The notes under the pieces are model-generated. The model searched no databases and was not told the DNA's origin. It saw only the letters and a list, made by a program, of their open reading frames with translations. Positions 37,255 to 46,997 of a DNA stretch of 64,000 bases are shown in pieces. The DNA is from Luteimonas sp. BLCC-B24 (GTDB taxonomy: Bacteria > Pseudomonadota > Gammaproteobacteria > Xanthomonadales > Xanthomonadaceae): NCBI RefSeq assembly GCF_028550595.1, contig NZ_JAQQGN010000002.1, positions 124,001 through 188,000 on the forward strand, in the 5' to 3' direction. The position numbers were made by a program, and so were the translations under genes. Positions within the stretch are counted from its first letter, which is position 1. Each line of letters starts with the position of its first letter.

Positions 37255-38259
37255 ATGAGCATCGAACAGCTTGCCGAAACCGCCCAGGCCATGGTGGCGA
37301 AGGGCAAGGGCATCATCGCCATCGACGAGTCGACGGGCACGATCGGCAAGCGCTTCGAACAGGTGGGCATCGCGAACAACGAAGAGAACCGCCGCGCCTA
37401 CCGCGAGCTGCTGCTGACCACGCCGAAGCTCTCCGAGCACATCAGCGGCGCGATCCTGTTCGACGAAACCCTGCGCCAGTCGACCAAGGCCGGCGTGCCG
37501 TTCGCGAAGTACCTCACCCAGAACGGCATCCTCCCGGGCATCAAGGTCGACAAGGGCACGCACGCGCTGGCGGGCTTTCCGGGCGAGCTGGTGACCGAAG
37601 GTCTCGACGGCCTGCGCGCGCGGCTCGAGGAGTATTACAAGCTCGGCGCGCGCTTCGCCAAATGGCGCGCGGTGATCACCATCGGTGAGGACATGCCGTC
37701 GGGCACCTGCATCGACGTCAACGCGCATGCCCTCGCACGCTACGCCGCGCTGTGCCAGGAGCAGGGGCTGGTGCCGATGGTCGAGCCGGAAGTGCTGCTC
37801 GACGGCGACCACGACATCCAGACCGCGTACGAAGTCACCGAGGTGGTGCTGCGCGGCGTGTTCGATGCCCTCTACAGCCAGAACGTCATGCTCGAGGGCA
37901 CGATCCTCAAGGCCTCGATGGTGCTGCCGGGCAGGGACTGCGAGGAAGAGGCCGACGTGGAGGAAGTCGCCGAGGCCACGCTGATGTGCCTGAAGTCGTC
38001 GGTGCCGGCGATCCTGCCGGGCATCGTGTTCCTCTCCGGCGGCCAGAGCGACGACGAGGCGACGGCGCATCTGGATGCGATGAACCGGATGGGGCCGAAT
38101 CCGTGGCCGCTGTCGTTCTCCTACGGCCGCGCGATGCAGTCGGCCGCGCTCAAGCTGTGGTCGCAGGACATCGCCAACAACGTCGCCAAGGCCCAGGCCA
38201 CCGTGCACGCACGCGCCCGGGCCAACGGGCTGGCGGCCCTGGGCAAGTGGGAAGGCTGA
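37255..38259 (+). CDS. fba: Fructose-bisphosphate aldolase, class I
   Basis: A 334-aa Schiff-base aldolase of glycolysis and gluconeogenesis. Characteristic motifs: GIIAIDESTGTIGKRF, NRRAYRELLLTTP, GAILFDETLRQ, VPFAKYL, GIKVDKGTHAL, FAKWRAVITIG, VPMVEPEVLLDGDHDI, MLEGTILKASMVLPG with the likely Schiff-base Lys, and IVFLSGGQSDDEATAHL. The bacterial class I type, rather than the more usual class II enzyme, is what xanthomonads carry next to pyk. Confidence 0.96.
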   Translation: MSIEQLAETAQAMVAKGKGIIAIDESTGTIGKRFEQVGIANNEENRRAYRELLLTTPKLSEHISGAILFDETLRQSTKAGVPFAKYLTQNGILPGIKVDKGTHALAGFPGELVTEGLDGLRARLEEYYKLGARFAKWRAVITIGEDMPSGTCIDVNAHALARYAALCQEQGLVPMVEPEVLLDGDHDIQTAYEVTEVVLRGVFDALYSQNVMLEGTILKASMVLPGRDCEEEADVEEVAEATLMCLKSSVPAILPGIVFLSGGQSDDEATAHLDAMNRMGPNPWPLSFSYGRAMQSAALKLWSQDIANNVAKAQATVHARARANGLAALGKWEG

Positions 38260-38287
38260 TCGCGTCCGCCGCCGACCCGGCATGACC

Positions 38288-38310
38288 GACGCCGGCTTCG
38301 CGCCGGCGTC
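38288..38310 (+). terminator. Hairpin after fba
   Basis: GACGCCGGC / GCCGGCGTC with a TTCGC loop, 28 bases after the fba stop. There is no T-tract, so it may be an inefficient terminator. Confidence 0.5.
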
Positions 38311-38355
38311 GTCCGTCACGGACGATGCGCGCAGGTTGCGCGCGCGTGGAACGGT

Positions 38356-38868
38356 TCAGTGCTCGAGTGCGGCGATGTAACGCGCCCGCATCGCCTCGTC
38401 GTGGCAACAGAACACGACGTCCAGCCCGGCATCCGCGGCGCGGACCGTGGTCACCGCGATCCGGACCGCCGCGTCCGCGGGATAGCCGTAGACGCCGCAG
38501 CTGATGGCCGGAAACGCGATCGAGCGCGCATCCACGCGGCGCGCGAGCGCCAGACTGGCCTGGTAACATGCGGCCAGCAGCGCCGCCTCGCCCGCGCGGC
38601 CACCGCGCCAGATCGGTCCCACGGTATGGATCACGTGACGCGCCGGCAGTGCGAAGCCCGGCGTGATCCGCGCCTCGCCGGTCGGGCAGCGCACCCCGGG
38701 CGCGACTTCGGGCACGCGGCGGCAGGCGTCTAGCAGTTCCGGTCCTGCGGCGCGGTGGATCGCGCCGTCCACGCCGCCGCCACCCAGCAGCGACGGATTC
38801 GCGGCGTTGACGACGACGTCCACCTCGCAGCGGGTGATGTCGCAGTGCCGGGCGTGAAGCGAAGCCAT
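38356..38868 (-). CDS. Macro-domain O-acetyl-ADP-ribose deacetylase
   Basis: A 170-aa single macro domain of the YmdB/MacroD type. It has [33 protein letters not shown] (adenosine and diphosphate loop 1, catalytic Asp), [23 protein letters not shown], and [17 protein letters not shown] (loop 2). It removes acetyl from O-acetyl-ADP-ribose or mono-ADP-ribose from proteins. It is oriented opposite to fba and stands alone. Confidence 0.93.
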   Translation of the reverse strand: MASLHARHCDITRCEVDVVVNAANPSLLGGGGVDGAIHRAAGPELLDACRRVPEVAPGVRCPTGEARITPGFALPARHVIHTVGPIWRGGRAGEAALLAACYQASLALARRVDARSIAFPAISCGVYGYPADAAVRIAVTTVRAADAGLDVVFCCHDEAMRARYIAALEH

Positions 38869-38974
38869 GGCCGGAGTCTGGAACGGGCGGCGTGGTGGCG
38901 GTGCGAGCGGACCACCGTCCCGTCACCGGGGGCGGTGCAGACTCGTCCCTCGTCCAGACCACGTGGAGTTCCCG

Positions 38975-39457
38975 ATGTCCGCTGTGACCCATGCCGGCCG
39001 CGTGCACGCACCGCTCGCCGTCCATGACGCGCTGCGGCGCGGCCAGCCCGACGAAGCGGTGTCGCTGCTGCGCGGGGCCAACCCGGGCCTCGGACGCGAC
39101 GACGCCCGGCGCGCGGTCCAGCGCCTCGCCGCCAATCCGTCGGATCCGCTCGACCCTGACGACCCGTTCCATCCGGCCGGCAGCGACGTGTCCACGGCCA
39201 GCGATACGCTGCCGAGCGCGGTGGCGGCCAAGATCGCGACCGGCAACACCCTCGACGCCGCGCGCCGCCTGCGCGATGCCAAGCCGGGCCTGAGCGACGC
39301 CGAGGCGCGCGAGGCGGTGGCCCGGCATTGCTCCCCGTTGCTGCGCGAGGCGCGTGAGGAGACCGTGGTGGAGGGCGACAGTCGCCGTTACGGCTGGCTG
39401 GCCTGGGTGGCCGCGCTGGTGATCGTCGGCGGCGGGCTGGCGATCTGGCTGGGCTGA
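38975..39457 (+). CDS. Tail-anchored protein with two L7/L12-like repeats
   Basis: A 160-aa protein. Two similar units are visible: AVSLLRGANPGLGRDDARRAVQRLAAN (residues about 27-54) and LDAARRLRDAKPGLSDAEAREAVARH (about 92-118), separated by a Pro/Asp-rich linker. The pattern resembles the helix-turn of the ribosomal L7/L12 C-terminal domain (A-LR---GL---EA---V). A single C-terminal helix (LAWVAALVIVGGGLAIWLG) with no signal peptide indicates tail anchoring with the repeats in the cytoplasm. Function unknown. Confidence 0.7.
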   Translation: MSAVTHAGRVHAPLAVHDALRRGQPDEAVSLLRGANPGLGRDDARRAVQRLAANPSDPLDPDDPFHPAGSDVSTASDTLPSAVAAKIATGNTLDAARRLRDAKPGLSDAEAREAVARHCSPLLREAREETVVEGDSRRYGWLAWVAALVIVGGGLAIWLG

Positions 39458-39559
39458 GGCGTCGGCCCGCACATCCAGACGCGCGCGCTCACGCGAGAGG
39501 GCTGCCAGGCAACCCGTCGTGCGCGCTCCTATGGAAGATCGATGCCGGCGGTCAGGCGG

Positions 39560-40519
39560 TCAGGGCAGACCGGCCAGCCACTCGTCGTCCGAGCCTTCGT
39601 TGATATCGGCCAGCAGCGGCGTGGAGAAATAGCGTTCGCCGGTGTCGGGCAGCATCGCCAGGATCACGTCGCCCTCGCGGGCCGTCTTCGCGACCTCCAG
39701 TGCGGCGGCCACGGTGCCGCCCGCGGAAATGCCGACGAACAGGCCTTCGTCCGTCGCCAGGCGGCGGGCGGTCTCGATCGAGGTCCCATCCTCGATCGAC
39801 AGCACCTGCGCGGCGATGTCGCGGTTGAGCACTTCGGGCACGAAGTCCGGCGTCCAGCCCTGCACCTTGTGCGGGGACCAGTCCTTGCCCTGCAGCAGCG
39901 CGGCCCCCGCCGGTTCGCAAGCCGTGATCCTGACCTCGGGCCGCGCCACCTTCAGCACCTCGCCCACACCGGTCAAGGTGCCGCCGGTGCCCCAGCCGGT
40001 GACGAAGTGATCGAGGCGGTGTCCGGCGAAATCGCGCAGGATCTCGGCCGCGGTCGTATTGCGGTGGTAGGCGGGATTGGCCGGGTTGGCGAACTGGCTG
40101 GCGAGAAACCAGCCATGCGCGTCCGCGAGTTCCTTCGCGCGGCGGACCATGCCGCTGCCGCGCTCGCCTGCGGGGGTGAGGATCACCTTGGCGCCGTAGG
40201 CGCGCATGAGTTTGCGGCGTTCGATCGAGAAGGTCTCGACCATCGTCGCCACGAACTTGTAGCCCCGCGCGGCGCAGACCATCGCCAGCGCGATGCCGGT
40301 GTTGCCGGACGTGGCCTCGACCACGGTGTCGCCCGGCTTGAGCAGGCCACGGGCCTCGGCGTCGAGGATGATCGCCAGTGCCAGCCGGTCCTTGACCGAG
40401 CCCCCGGGGTTGAAGGATTCGACCTTGGCGTAGAGTGCGACGTGCGGCGGGGCGATGCGATGCAGACGGACGATCGGCGTACGGCCGACGGTGTCGAGGA
40501 TGCTGTCGTACAGGGCCAT
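39560..40519 (-). CDS. cysK: Cysteine synthase A
   Basis: A 319-aa PLP enzyme forming cysteine from O-acetylserine and sulfide. The PLP lysine lies in ESFNPGGSVKDRLAL; the phosphate-binding and substrate loops are EATSGNTGIALAM, GWGTGGTLTGVG and GISAGGTVAAALEVA. Also present are TMVETFSIERRKLMRAYGA and QFANPANPAYHRNTTAAEI. The ATG at 40519 matches the family N-terminus (LYDSILDTVGRTPIVRLHRI); an upstream extension of 34 residues is not coding-like. Confidence 0.95.
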   Translation of the reverse strand: MALYDSILDTVGRTPIVRLHRIAPPHVALYAKVESFNPGGSVKDRLALAIILDAEARGLLKPGDTVVEATSGNTGIALAMVCAARGYKFVATMVETFSIERRKLMRAYGAKVILTPAGERGSGMVRRAKELADAHGWFLASQFANPANPAYHRNTTAAEILRDFAGHRLDHFVTGWGTGGTLTGVGEVLKVARPEVRITACEPAGAALLQGKDWSPHKVQGWTPDFVPEVLNRDIAAQVLSIEDGTSIETARRLATDEGLFVGISAGGTVAAALEVAKTAREGDVILAMLPDTGERYFSTPLLADINEGSDDEWLAGLP

Positions 40520-40692
40520 CGGAAAAGCCTCGGCGTGGGCGCGTGGCGCGGCAGACCAGACTGGGCCAGAACGCACGGCCGTGCCAGCGGTTGACGTGGA
40601 ACGCTGTTTTTTCGCCACCATCTCTTGGCACGGTCGGCGTCACGTGGCGACGGGTAAGATCGGGCGGTTTTCCCGCTCGCGCAGGCCGTCCC

Positions 40693-41814
40693 TTGCTTCA
40701 GCATTCCCCGAATCCCCGTTCGCTGTCCTGGCGTGCATCCACTCTCGTCCTGGCGTTGGCGCTGACGGCCTGCGGTGGCGCAGCCCAGGAATCCCGTCCG
40801 CGCGGTGAAGGCGGCGCCGCGGTGCCGGTCACCACCACGACCGTCGCGCCGCGCCAGTGGAACGACACCGTGGCCGCGCTGGGCACGGTGAATGCGCGCG
40901 AATCGATCACCGTGACCGCCAAGGTCAGCGAGATCGTGCAGCGGGTGCACTTCGACAGCGGTGACGAGGTCGCGGCCGGCGCAGTGCTGGTCACCCTGTC
41001 GGGCAACCAGCAGCAGGCATCGCTCCGGGCCGCCGAGGCGGCCGCCAACGAGGCCGAGCAGCAGTACCGGCGCGGCGTGGAACTGGTCGACCAGCAGCTC
41101 ATCGCACGCGCATCCGTCGATACCCTGCGCGCCACCCGCGACGCGGCCCGCGCCAATGTGGCCGAGACCCGCGCCGACATCGGCGATCGCACGATCCGCG
41201 CGCCGTTCGCCGGCGTGCTGGGCATCCGCCAGGTCAGCACGGGCGCCCTGGTCACCCCGGGCACGCCGATCGCCACGCTCGACGACATCGGTGCGGTCTA
41301 TGTCGACTTCCCCGTGCCGGAGACCCGGCTGTCTGTGGTCGCGCCGGGCCAGCGCGTCTTCGGGCGCAGCGCCGCGTATCCGGCGGTCGACTTCGAGGGC
41401 GTGGTGCAGACCGTCGACGCGCGCGTGGACCCCGACACCCGCGCCGTCACCGTGCGCGCGACCTTCGGCAATCCCGACCGCCAGCTGCGCCCGGGCATGC
41501 TGATGCAGGTGCGCCTGGAACAGCGCTCGCGCGAGGCGCTGATGATTCCCGAGATCGCGGTGATCCAGGTGGGCCGTGACACCTTCGTCTACCGCGTGCG
41601 CGAGGACGAGACGGTGGAACAGGCGCCGGTGGTGATCGGCGTGCGCGACAGCGGCCTGGCGGAAATCGTCGAGGGACTCGAACCGGGCACGCGCATCGTG
41701 GTCGACGGCACGGGCAAGCTGCGCCCGGGCATGCGCATCGCGGAAGGGTCGGTGCAGGAAGCGAAGTCGCAGCCGGCCGACGACGTCGGCGCCGCGGGAG
41801 GGGCCGCGCAATGA
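40693..41814 (+). CDS. RND efflux periplasmic adaptor (membrane fusion protein)
   Basis: A lipoprotein of about 373 aa. From a TTG start the signal peptide ends at a lipobox LTAC. The adaptor has an N-terminal beta/lipoyl part (RESITVTAKVSEIVQRVHFDSGDEVAAGAVLVTL), a helical hairpin (ASLRAAEAAANEAEQQYRRGVELVDQ), the second lipoyl half (DRTIRAPFAGVLGIRQVSTGALVTPGTPIATLDD) and a beta-barrel plus membrane-proximal domain. It links the inner-membrane pump to an outer-membrane channel; no TolC-like gene is nearby, so it must use one encoded elsewhere. The following pump gene overlaps by 4 bases. Confidence 0.93.
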   Translation: MLQHSPNPRSLSWRASTLVLALALTACGGAAQESRPRGEGGAAVPVTTTTVAPRQWNDTVAALGTVNARESITVTAKVSEIVQRVHFDSGDEVAAGAVLVTLSGNQQQASLRAAEAAANEAEQQYRRGVELVDQQLIARASVDTLRATRDAARANVAETRADIGDRTIRAPFAGVLGIRQVSTGALVTPGTPIATLDDIGAVYVDFPVPETRLSVVAPGQRVFGRSAAYPAVDFEGVVQTVDARVDPDTRAVTVRATFGNPDRQLRPGMLMQVRLEQRSREALMIPEIAVIQVGRDTFVYRVREDETVEQAPVVIGVRDSGLAEIVEGLEPGTRIVVDGTGKLRPGMRIAEGSVQEAKSQPADDVGAAGGAAQ

Positions 41815-44800
41815 AGATGTCCGACGTCGCCATCAAGCGGCCGGTGTTCGCGGTCGTCATCAGCCTGCTGCTGGTGGTCCTCGGCATCATGTCCTTCAGC
41901 CGGCTGACGCTGCGCGAGCTGCCGAACATCGACCCGCCGATCGTCTCGGTCGACGTCACCTATCCCGGTGCCTCGGCGGCCGTGGTCGAAACCCGGATCA
42001 CCCAGATCCTCGAGGATGCGCTGGCCGGTATCGAGGGCATCCGCACGATCGAATCGCGCAGCCGCAACGGCCGCTCCGACGTCACCATCGAGTTCAACCT
42101 CACCCGCGACATCGAGGCCGCCGCCAACGACGTGCGCGACGCGATCAGCCGCGTGGCCGACCGCATGCCGATCGAGGCCGATCCGCCGGAGATCTCCAAG
42201 GTCGAGGCCGACGCCGACGCGATCATGTGGCTCAACCTGCGCTCGAGCACGATGAACACGCTCGAGCTGACCGATTACACCGATCGCTACATCCTCGATC
42301 GCCTGTCCTCGCTCGACGGCGTGGCCCGCGTGCAGCTCAGTGGCGGCCAGCGCTACGCGATGCGCATCTGGTTGGACCGTGATGCGATGACCGCGCGCCG
42401 GGTCACTGCCACCGATGTCGAATCCGCATTGCGCGCCGAGAACGTCGAGCTGCCCGCCGGCCGGATCGAGTCGGCCACCCGTGATTTCACCCTGCGCGTG
42501 GAGCGCGGCTACCGCGAGCCCGAGCAGTTCGCGCAGATCCCGGTGCGCCGCGGCGACGACGGCTATGTGGTGCGCCTGGGCGACGTCGCCACCATCGAGC
42601 TGGGCTCGGCCGAGCGGCGCTCGTACATGCGCAGCAACTCGGTGCCCAACGTCGGCCTCGGCATCGTGCGCACCTCGACCGCCAACGCGCTCGACGTCGC
42701 CCGCGCGGCGCGGGCCGAGGCCGAACGCATCCAGGGCACGTTGCCCGAGGGCACCGAGATCTTCGTCGCCGCGGACAATACGGTGTTCATCGATGCCGCG
42801 ATCACCCGCGTCTACTGGACGCTGTTCGAGGCGATGGCGCTGGTGTTCGTGGTCATCTGGCTGTTCCTCGGCAGCCTGCGCGCGGCGATCATCCCCGCCG
42901 TGACCGCCCCCGTCTGTCTGGTGGCCGCGTTCACCGCGCTGTACGCCTTCGGGTTCTCGATCAACCTGCTGACCCTGCTCGCCCTGGTGCTGTGTATCGG
43001 CCTGGTGGTGGACGACGCGATCATCGTGCTGGAGAACGTGCAGCGCCGCGCCGATCTGGGCGAGCCGCCGATCGTCGCTGCCCGGCGCGGCACGGCCCAG
43101 GTGGCGTTCGCGGTCATCGCGACGACCGCGGTACTGGTGGCGGTGTTCCTGCCGGTGGGCTTCATGGAAGGCAACTCCGGACGCCTGTTCCGCGAGCTGT
43201 CGGTCACGCTGGCCGGCGCGGTGGCGCTGTCGGCGTTCATCGCCCTGACCTTGACGCCGATGATGTGCTCCAAGCTCGTGCGTCGTCACGAGACGCCGCG
43301 GGGCTTCAATGCGTGGACGGCGCGGCACCTCGACGCCCTGAGCGCGCGCTACGGCGGCCGCATCGGTGCCCTGGTGGGCATGAAGCCGGGCCGCCTGATC
43401 GTGCTGATGGCGATCGCGATCGGCGTCTGCCTGACCGCGGCGCTGCTGCTGTTCTGGCGCGTGCCCAGCGAGCTGTCGCCGGCCGAGGACCGCGGCCGCT
43501 TCTTCGTCGGTGTCGACGGGCCGGAAGGCGCGGGGTACGACTACACCGTGGCCCAGATGCAGCAGGTCGAGCAGATCTTCGCCCGCTACGTCGGCGACGA
43601 CCAGCCGATCCAGCGCGCCAACTCGCGCGTGCCGCGCGGCTGGGGCGGCAGCGAGGACATGCACACCGGCCAGGTGATCGTGTTCCTGCAGGACTGGCGC
43701 GATCGCGACGTGCCCACCAGCCAGGTGGTGGAAAGCCTGCGCGCGGAGTTCGCCACGCTGCCCGGGGTGCAGGTGCGCGCCAACGTGCCCGGCGGCCTGG
43801 TCAGCAGCCGCGGCCAGCGTTACCAGCTGGTGCTCGGCGGTCCGGACTACGCGGAGATCGCGCAGTGGCGCGACCGCATGCTCGCGCGCATGCGCGAGAA
43901 CCCGGGCATCCAGGATCCGGATTCCGATTACAAGGAAACCCGCCCGCAGATGCGCGTGGACATCGACCGCGCCCGGGCCTCGGATCTCGGCGTGTCGGTG
44001 CAGGAGATCGGCCGCACCCTGGAAACCATGATGGGCTCGCGCCAGGTCACCACCTTCGTCGACAGCGGCGAGGAATACGACGTGCTGCTGCAGGCCGGGC
44101 GCGAGCGGCGCATGTCGCCGTCGGACCTGCAGGACACCTTCGTCCGCGGCCGTGACGGTGCACTGGTGCCGCTGTCGAACCTGGTGACGCTGAGCGAGGT
44201 GGCCGAGCCGGGCAGCTTCAACCGCTTCAACCGCCTGCGCGCGATCACCATCGCCGCCGGCCTGGCGCCGGGCTACACGATGAGCGAGGCGCTGGAGTGG
44301 ACCCGCCAGGTCGCGGCCGAGGAGTTGCCCGACTACGCCCAGATCGACTGGAAGGGCGAGAGCCGGGAGTTCCAGGAAGCCGGCGGCGCGGTGCTGCTGA
44401 CCTTCACGATGGCCCTGCTGATCGTCTATCTGGTGCTGGCGGCACAGTTCGAGAGCTTCATCCACCCGCTGTCGATCATGCTGACCGTGCCGCTCGCGGT
44501 GCTCGGCGCGCTGCTGGGCCTGTGGGCGACGGGAGGCACGCTGAACCTCTTCAGCCAGATCGGCATCGTCATGCTGATCGGTCTTGCCGCGAAGAACGGC
44601 ATCCTGATCGTCGAATTCGCCAACCAGCTCCGTGACGACGGGCGCGACGTGCGCGATGCGATCACCGAGGCAGCGAAGGTGCGCCTGCGTCCGATCCTGA
44701 TGACGGCGGCGGCCACCATCGTCGGTGCCGTGCCACTGGTGGTCGCCGGCGGCCCGGGCTCGGCCAGCCGCGCGACGATCGGCGTGGTGATCATCTTCGG

Positions 44801-44945
44801 CGTCGCGTTCTCCACGCTGCTGTCGCTGTTCGTCGTGCCGGCGTTCTACGCGCTGCTGGCGCCGTTCACGCGCTCGCCGGAGGCACTGGCGCAGGAGCTC
44901 GAGCGGCTGGAGGCCGAGACACCCTCCGTCGGCGGCCATGCCTGA
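41811..44945 (+). CDS. RND multidrug efflux pump, HAE1 type
   Basis: A 1044-aa proton-driven efflux permease. It begins DVAIKRPVFAVVISLLLVVLGIMSF, has LPNIDPPIVSVDVTYPGASAAVVETRIT in the porter domain, and carries the proton-relay acids in LALVLCIGLVVDDAIIVLENVQRR. The second half mirrors the first (TFTMALLIVYLVLAAQFESFIHPLSIMLTVPLAVLGAL, LIGLAAKNGILIVEFANQLR). Length and the twelve helices with two large periplasmic loops match AcrB relatives. It is translationally coupled to the adaptor. The substrate range cannot be read from the sequence. Confidence 0.95.
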   Translation: MKMSDVAIKRPVFAVVISLLLVVLGIMSFSRLTLRELPNIDPPIVSVDVTYPGASAAVVETRITQILEDALAGIEGIRTIESRSRNGRSDVTIEFNLTRDIEAAANDVRDAISRVADRMPIEADPPEISKVEADADAIMWLNLRSSTMNTLELTDYTDRYILDRLSSLDGVARVQLSGGQRYAMRIWLDRDAMTARRVTATDVESALRAENVELPAGRIESATRDFTLRVERGYREPEQFAQIPVRRGDDGYVVRLGDVATIELGSAERRSYMRSNSVPNVGLGIVRTSTANALDVARAARAEAERIQGTLPEGTEIFVAADNTVFIDAAITRVYWTLFEAMALVFVVIWLFLGSLRAAIIPAVTAPVCLVAAFTALYAFGFSINLLTLLALVLCIGLVVDDAIIVLENVQRRADLGEPPIVAARRGTAQVAFAVIATTAVLVAVFLPVGFMEGNSGRLFRELSVTLAGAVALSAFIALTLTPMMCSKLVRRHETPRGFNAWTARHLDALSARYGGRIGALVGMKPGRLIVLMAIAIGVCLTAALLLFWRVPSELSPAEDRGRFFVGVDGPEGAGYDYTVAQMQQVEQIFARYVGDDQPIQRANSRVPRGWGGSEDMHTGQVIVFLQDWRDRDVPTSQVVESLRAEFATLPGVQVRANVPGGLVSSRGQRYQLVLGGPDYAEIAQWRDRMLARMRENPGIQDPDSDYKETRPQMRVDIDRARASDLGVSVQEIGRTLETMMGSRQVTTFVDSGEEYDVLLQAGRERRMSPSDLQDTFVRGRDGALVPLSNLVTLSEVAEPGSFNRFNRLRAITIAAGLAPGYTMSEALEWTRQVAAEELPDYAQIDWKGESREFQEAGGAVLLTFTMALLIVYLVLAAQFESFIHPLSIMLTVPLAVLGALLGLWATGGTLNLFSQIGIVMLIGLAAKNGILIVEFANQLRDDGRDVRDAITEAAKVRLRPILMTAAATIVGAVPLVVAGGPGSASRATIGVVIIFGVAFSTLLSLFVVPAFYALLAPFTRSPEALAQELERLEAETPSVGGHA

Positions 44946-45480
44946 TTCCGCGCGCTGGGACGGCGTGCGTATCGACGGCGACGGCTTCGTGCTGCGTCGC
45001 TGGTGCGCCGGCGATCTCGACGCACTCCTGCGCCATGCGGACGATCCGATGATCGTCCGTGGCCTCAGCGACCGGTTCCCGCATCCCTATACCCGCGCCG
45101 ACGGCGAGGCGTTTCTCGCCGGACGCGTCGTGGATCTCGACGCGCCGGTACTTGCGATCGAGATCGACGGCGAGGCCTGCGGCAGCATCGGCGTGCGTCA
45201 CGCAGCGGGCGGCGAGCGGGCGCAATCGGCCGAACCCGGCTACTGGCTGGGCCGGGCGCACTGGAACCGGGGCCTCATGCGCCGCGTCGCCGCGGTCTAT
45301 GTCCCCTGGGTGATGCAGGCGCTGTCGCTCACGCGCCTGCAGGCGACGGTGCTCGACACCAATCCGGCCTCCGCACGTGTCCTGGCCGTCAACGGCTTCG
45401 TCGAGGAAGGCCGGCTGCGGCAGGCGATCCGCAAGCCCGACGGCCTGCACGATCTGCGCGTGTTCGGCCTGCTGCGCTGA
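44938..45480 (+). CDS. GNAT-family N-acetyltransferase
   Basis: A 180-aa acetyltransferase of the RimJ/RimL-like type: VLRRWCAGDLDALLRHADDP at the N-terminus, then GSIGVRHAAGG, AEPGYWLGRAHWNRGLMRRV (acetyl-CoA binding region) and LQATVLDTNPASARVLAVNGFVEEGRLRQAI. It overlaps the end of the efflux pump by 8 bases and may ride on its transcript. It could modify a ribosomal protein, tRNA or an antibiotic; the target is unknown. Confidence 0.88.
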   Translation: MPDSARWDGVRIDGDGFVLRRWCAGDLDALLRHADDPMIVRGLSDRFPHPYTRADGEAFLAGRVVDLDAPVLAIEIDGEACGSIGVRHAAGGERAQSAEPGYWLGRAHWNRGLMRRVAAVYVPWVMQALSLTRLQATVLDTNPASARVLAVNGFVEEGRLRQAIRKPDGLHDLRVFGLLR

Positions 45481-45560
45481 GGCGCGTTTCGCGATTGGGC
45501 GCGCTTGGGTGAGAATCCGGGACAGCGGCGTCGACGTCGCATCCAACCGGGGAGTTCTGC

Positions 45561-46997
45561 GTGGAAACCTTCGTCAACACCCTCAACAGCTACGTGTGGA
45601 GCCCGCCGCTGGTCTGGTTGTGCCTCGGCGCCGGCCTGTATTTCTCGATCCGCACGCGCTTCGTGCAGATCCGCCAGGTGGGGGAGATGGTCCGGCTGAT
45701 GCTCGCGGGCGGCAAATCCGAGGCCGGCGTGTCCTCGTTCCAGGCGCTGGCGATGTCGCTGTCGGGCCGTGTCGGCATCGGCAACATCGCCGGTGTGGCG
45801 ACCGCGATCGCATTCGGTGGGCCGGGCGCGGTGTTCTGGATGTGGGTGATGGCCTTCCTCGGCGCATCGACGGCCTATATCGAATCGACGCTCGCGCAGA
45901 TCTACAAGGAGAAGGACGACAACGGCCGTTATCGCGGTGGCCCGGCCTACTTCATCGAAAAGGCCATGGGCCAGCGCTGGTATGCATGGATCTTCGCGGT
46001 CGTGACCATCGTCGCGGCCGGCTTCCTGCTGCCCGGCGTGCAGGCCAACGGCATCGCATCGGCGGCGCAGAACGCCTGGGGCATGGCGCCGGCGGTCACC
46101 GCGGCGATCGTGGTGATCGGCCTGGGCTTCATCATCTTCGGCGGCGTGAAGCGCATCGCGCGCTTCGCCGAGGTCGTGGTGCCGTTCATGGCGCTGGCCT
46201 ACATGCTGATCGCGCTGGTGATCATGCTGCTCAATGCGAACGCGCTGCCGGAGATGTTCGGCCTGATCCTGCGCAGCGCGTTCGGCCTCGAAGCCGGCAT
46301 CGGCGCGGCGCTCGGCCTGGCGATCGAATGGGGCGTCAAGCGCGGCATCTATTCCAACGAAGCCGGGCAGGGCACCGGCCCCCATCACGCGGCGGCGGCC
46401 GAGGTCTCGCATCCGGCCAAGCAGGGCCTGGTGCAGGCGTTCTCGGTCTACGTCGACACCCTGCTGGTGTGCTCGGCGACGGCCTTCATGATTCTTTCCA
46501 CCGGCATGTACAACGTCATCTCGCCGGCCGGAGATCTGCTCCATGAGGCCTTGCCGGGCATCGCGGTCGGCCCCGGCTTCGCCCAGGCGGCGGTGGAGTC
46601 CGTGCTGCCGGGCTGGGGCGCGAGCTTCGTGGCCCTGGCGCTGTTCTTCTTCGCGTTCACCACGATCATCGCCTACTACTACATGGCCGAGACCAACATC
46701 GCCTACATCAACCGTCGCGTGCATCGTCCGTGGCTGGTCTATGCGCTGCGCTTCGTCCTGCTGGCGGCGGTGACCTTCGGCTGCATCCGCACTGCGGAGA
46801 TGGCGTGGACGCTCGGCGACATCGGCGTCGGCCTGATGGCCTGGCTCAACATCGTGGCGATCCTGATCCTGCAGAAGCCTGCGCTGGTGTCGCTGCGCGA
46901 CTACGAGGCGCAGCAGAAGCTCGGGCTCGATCCGGTGTTCGATCCCGACAAGCTCGGTATCCGCAATGCGGAGCTGTGGCGGACGATCAATCGATGA
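45561..46997 (+). CDS. Sodium:alanine symporter family protein (AGCS)
   Basis: A 478-aa transporter with about ten helices. Family signatures: VWSPPLVWLCLGAGLYFSIRTRFVQIRQVGEM, SSFQALAMSLSGRVGIGNIAGVATAI (the conserved GxGNxAG region), IEWGVKRGIYSNEAGQGTGPHHAAAAEVSHPAKQGLVQ and FFFAFTTIIAYYYMAETNIAY. It imports alanine or glycine with sodium. The GTG start is chosen from the family N-terminus. Its stop overlaps the next gene (ATGA). Confidence 0.94.
   Translation: METFVNTLNSYVWSPPLVWLCLGAGLYFSIRTRFVQIRQVGEMVRLMLAGGKSEAGVSSFQALAMSLSGRVGIGNIAGVATAIAFGGPGAVFWMWVMAFLGASTAYIESTLAQIYKEKDDNGRYRGGPAYFIEKAMGQRWYAWIFAVVTIVAAGFLLPGVQANGIASAAQNAWGMAPAVTAAIVVIGLGFIIFGGVKRIARFAEVVVPFMALAYMLIALVIMLLNANALPEMFGLILRSAFGLEAGIGAALGLAIEWGVKRGIYSNEAGQGTGPHHAAAAEVSHPAKQGLVQAFSVYVDTLLVCSATAFMILSTGMYNVISPAGDLLHEALPGIAVGPGFAQAAVESVLPGWGASFVALALFFFAFTTIIAYYYMAETNIAYINRRVHRPWLVYALRFVLLAAVTFGCIRTAEMAWTLGDIGVGLMAWLNIVAILILQKPALVSLRDYEAQQKLGLDPVFDPDKLGIRNAELWRTINR

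Noticed and set aside
41589-44939. 1116-codon open frame antisense to the RND pump
   Set aside because: The translation is His/Arg/Asp-rich noise; the RND pump on the other strand is unmistakable.
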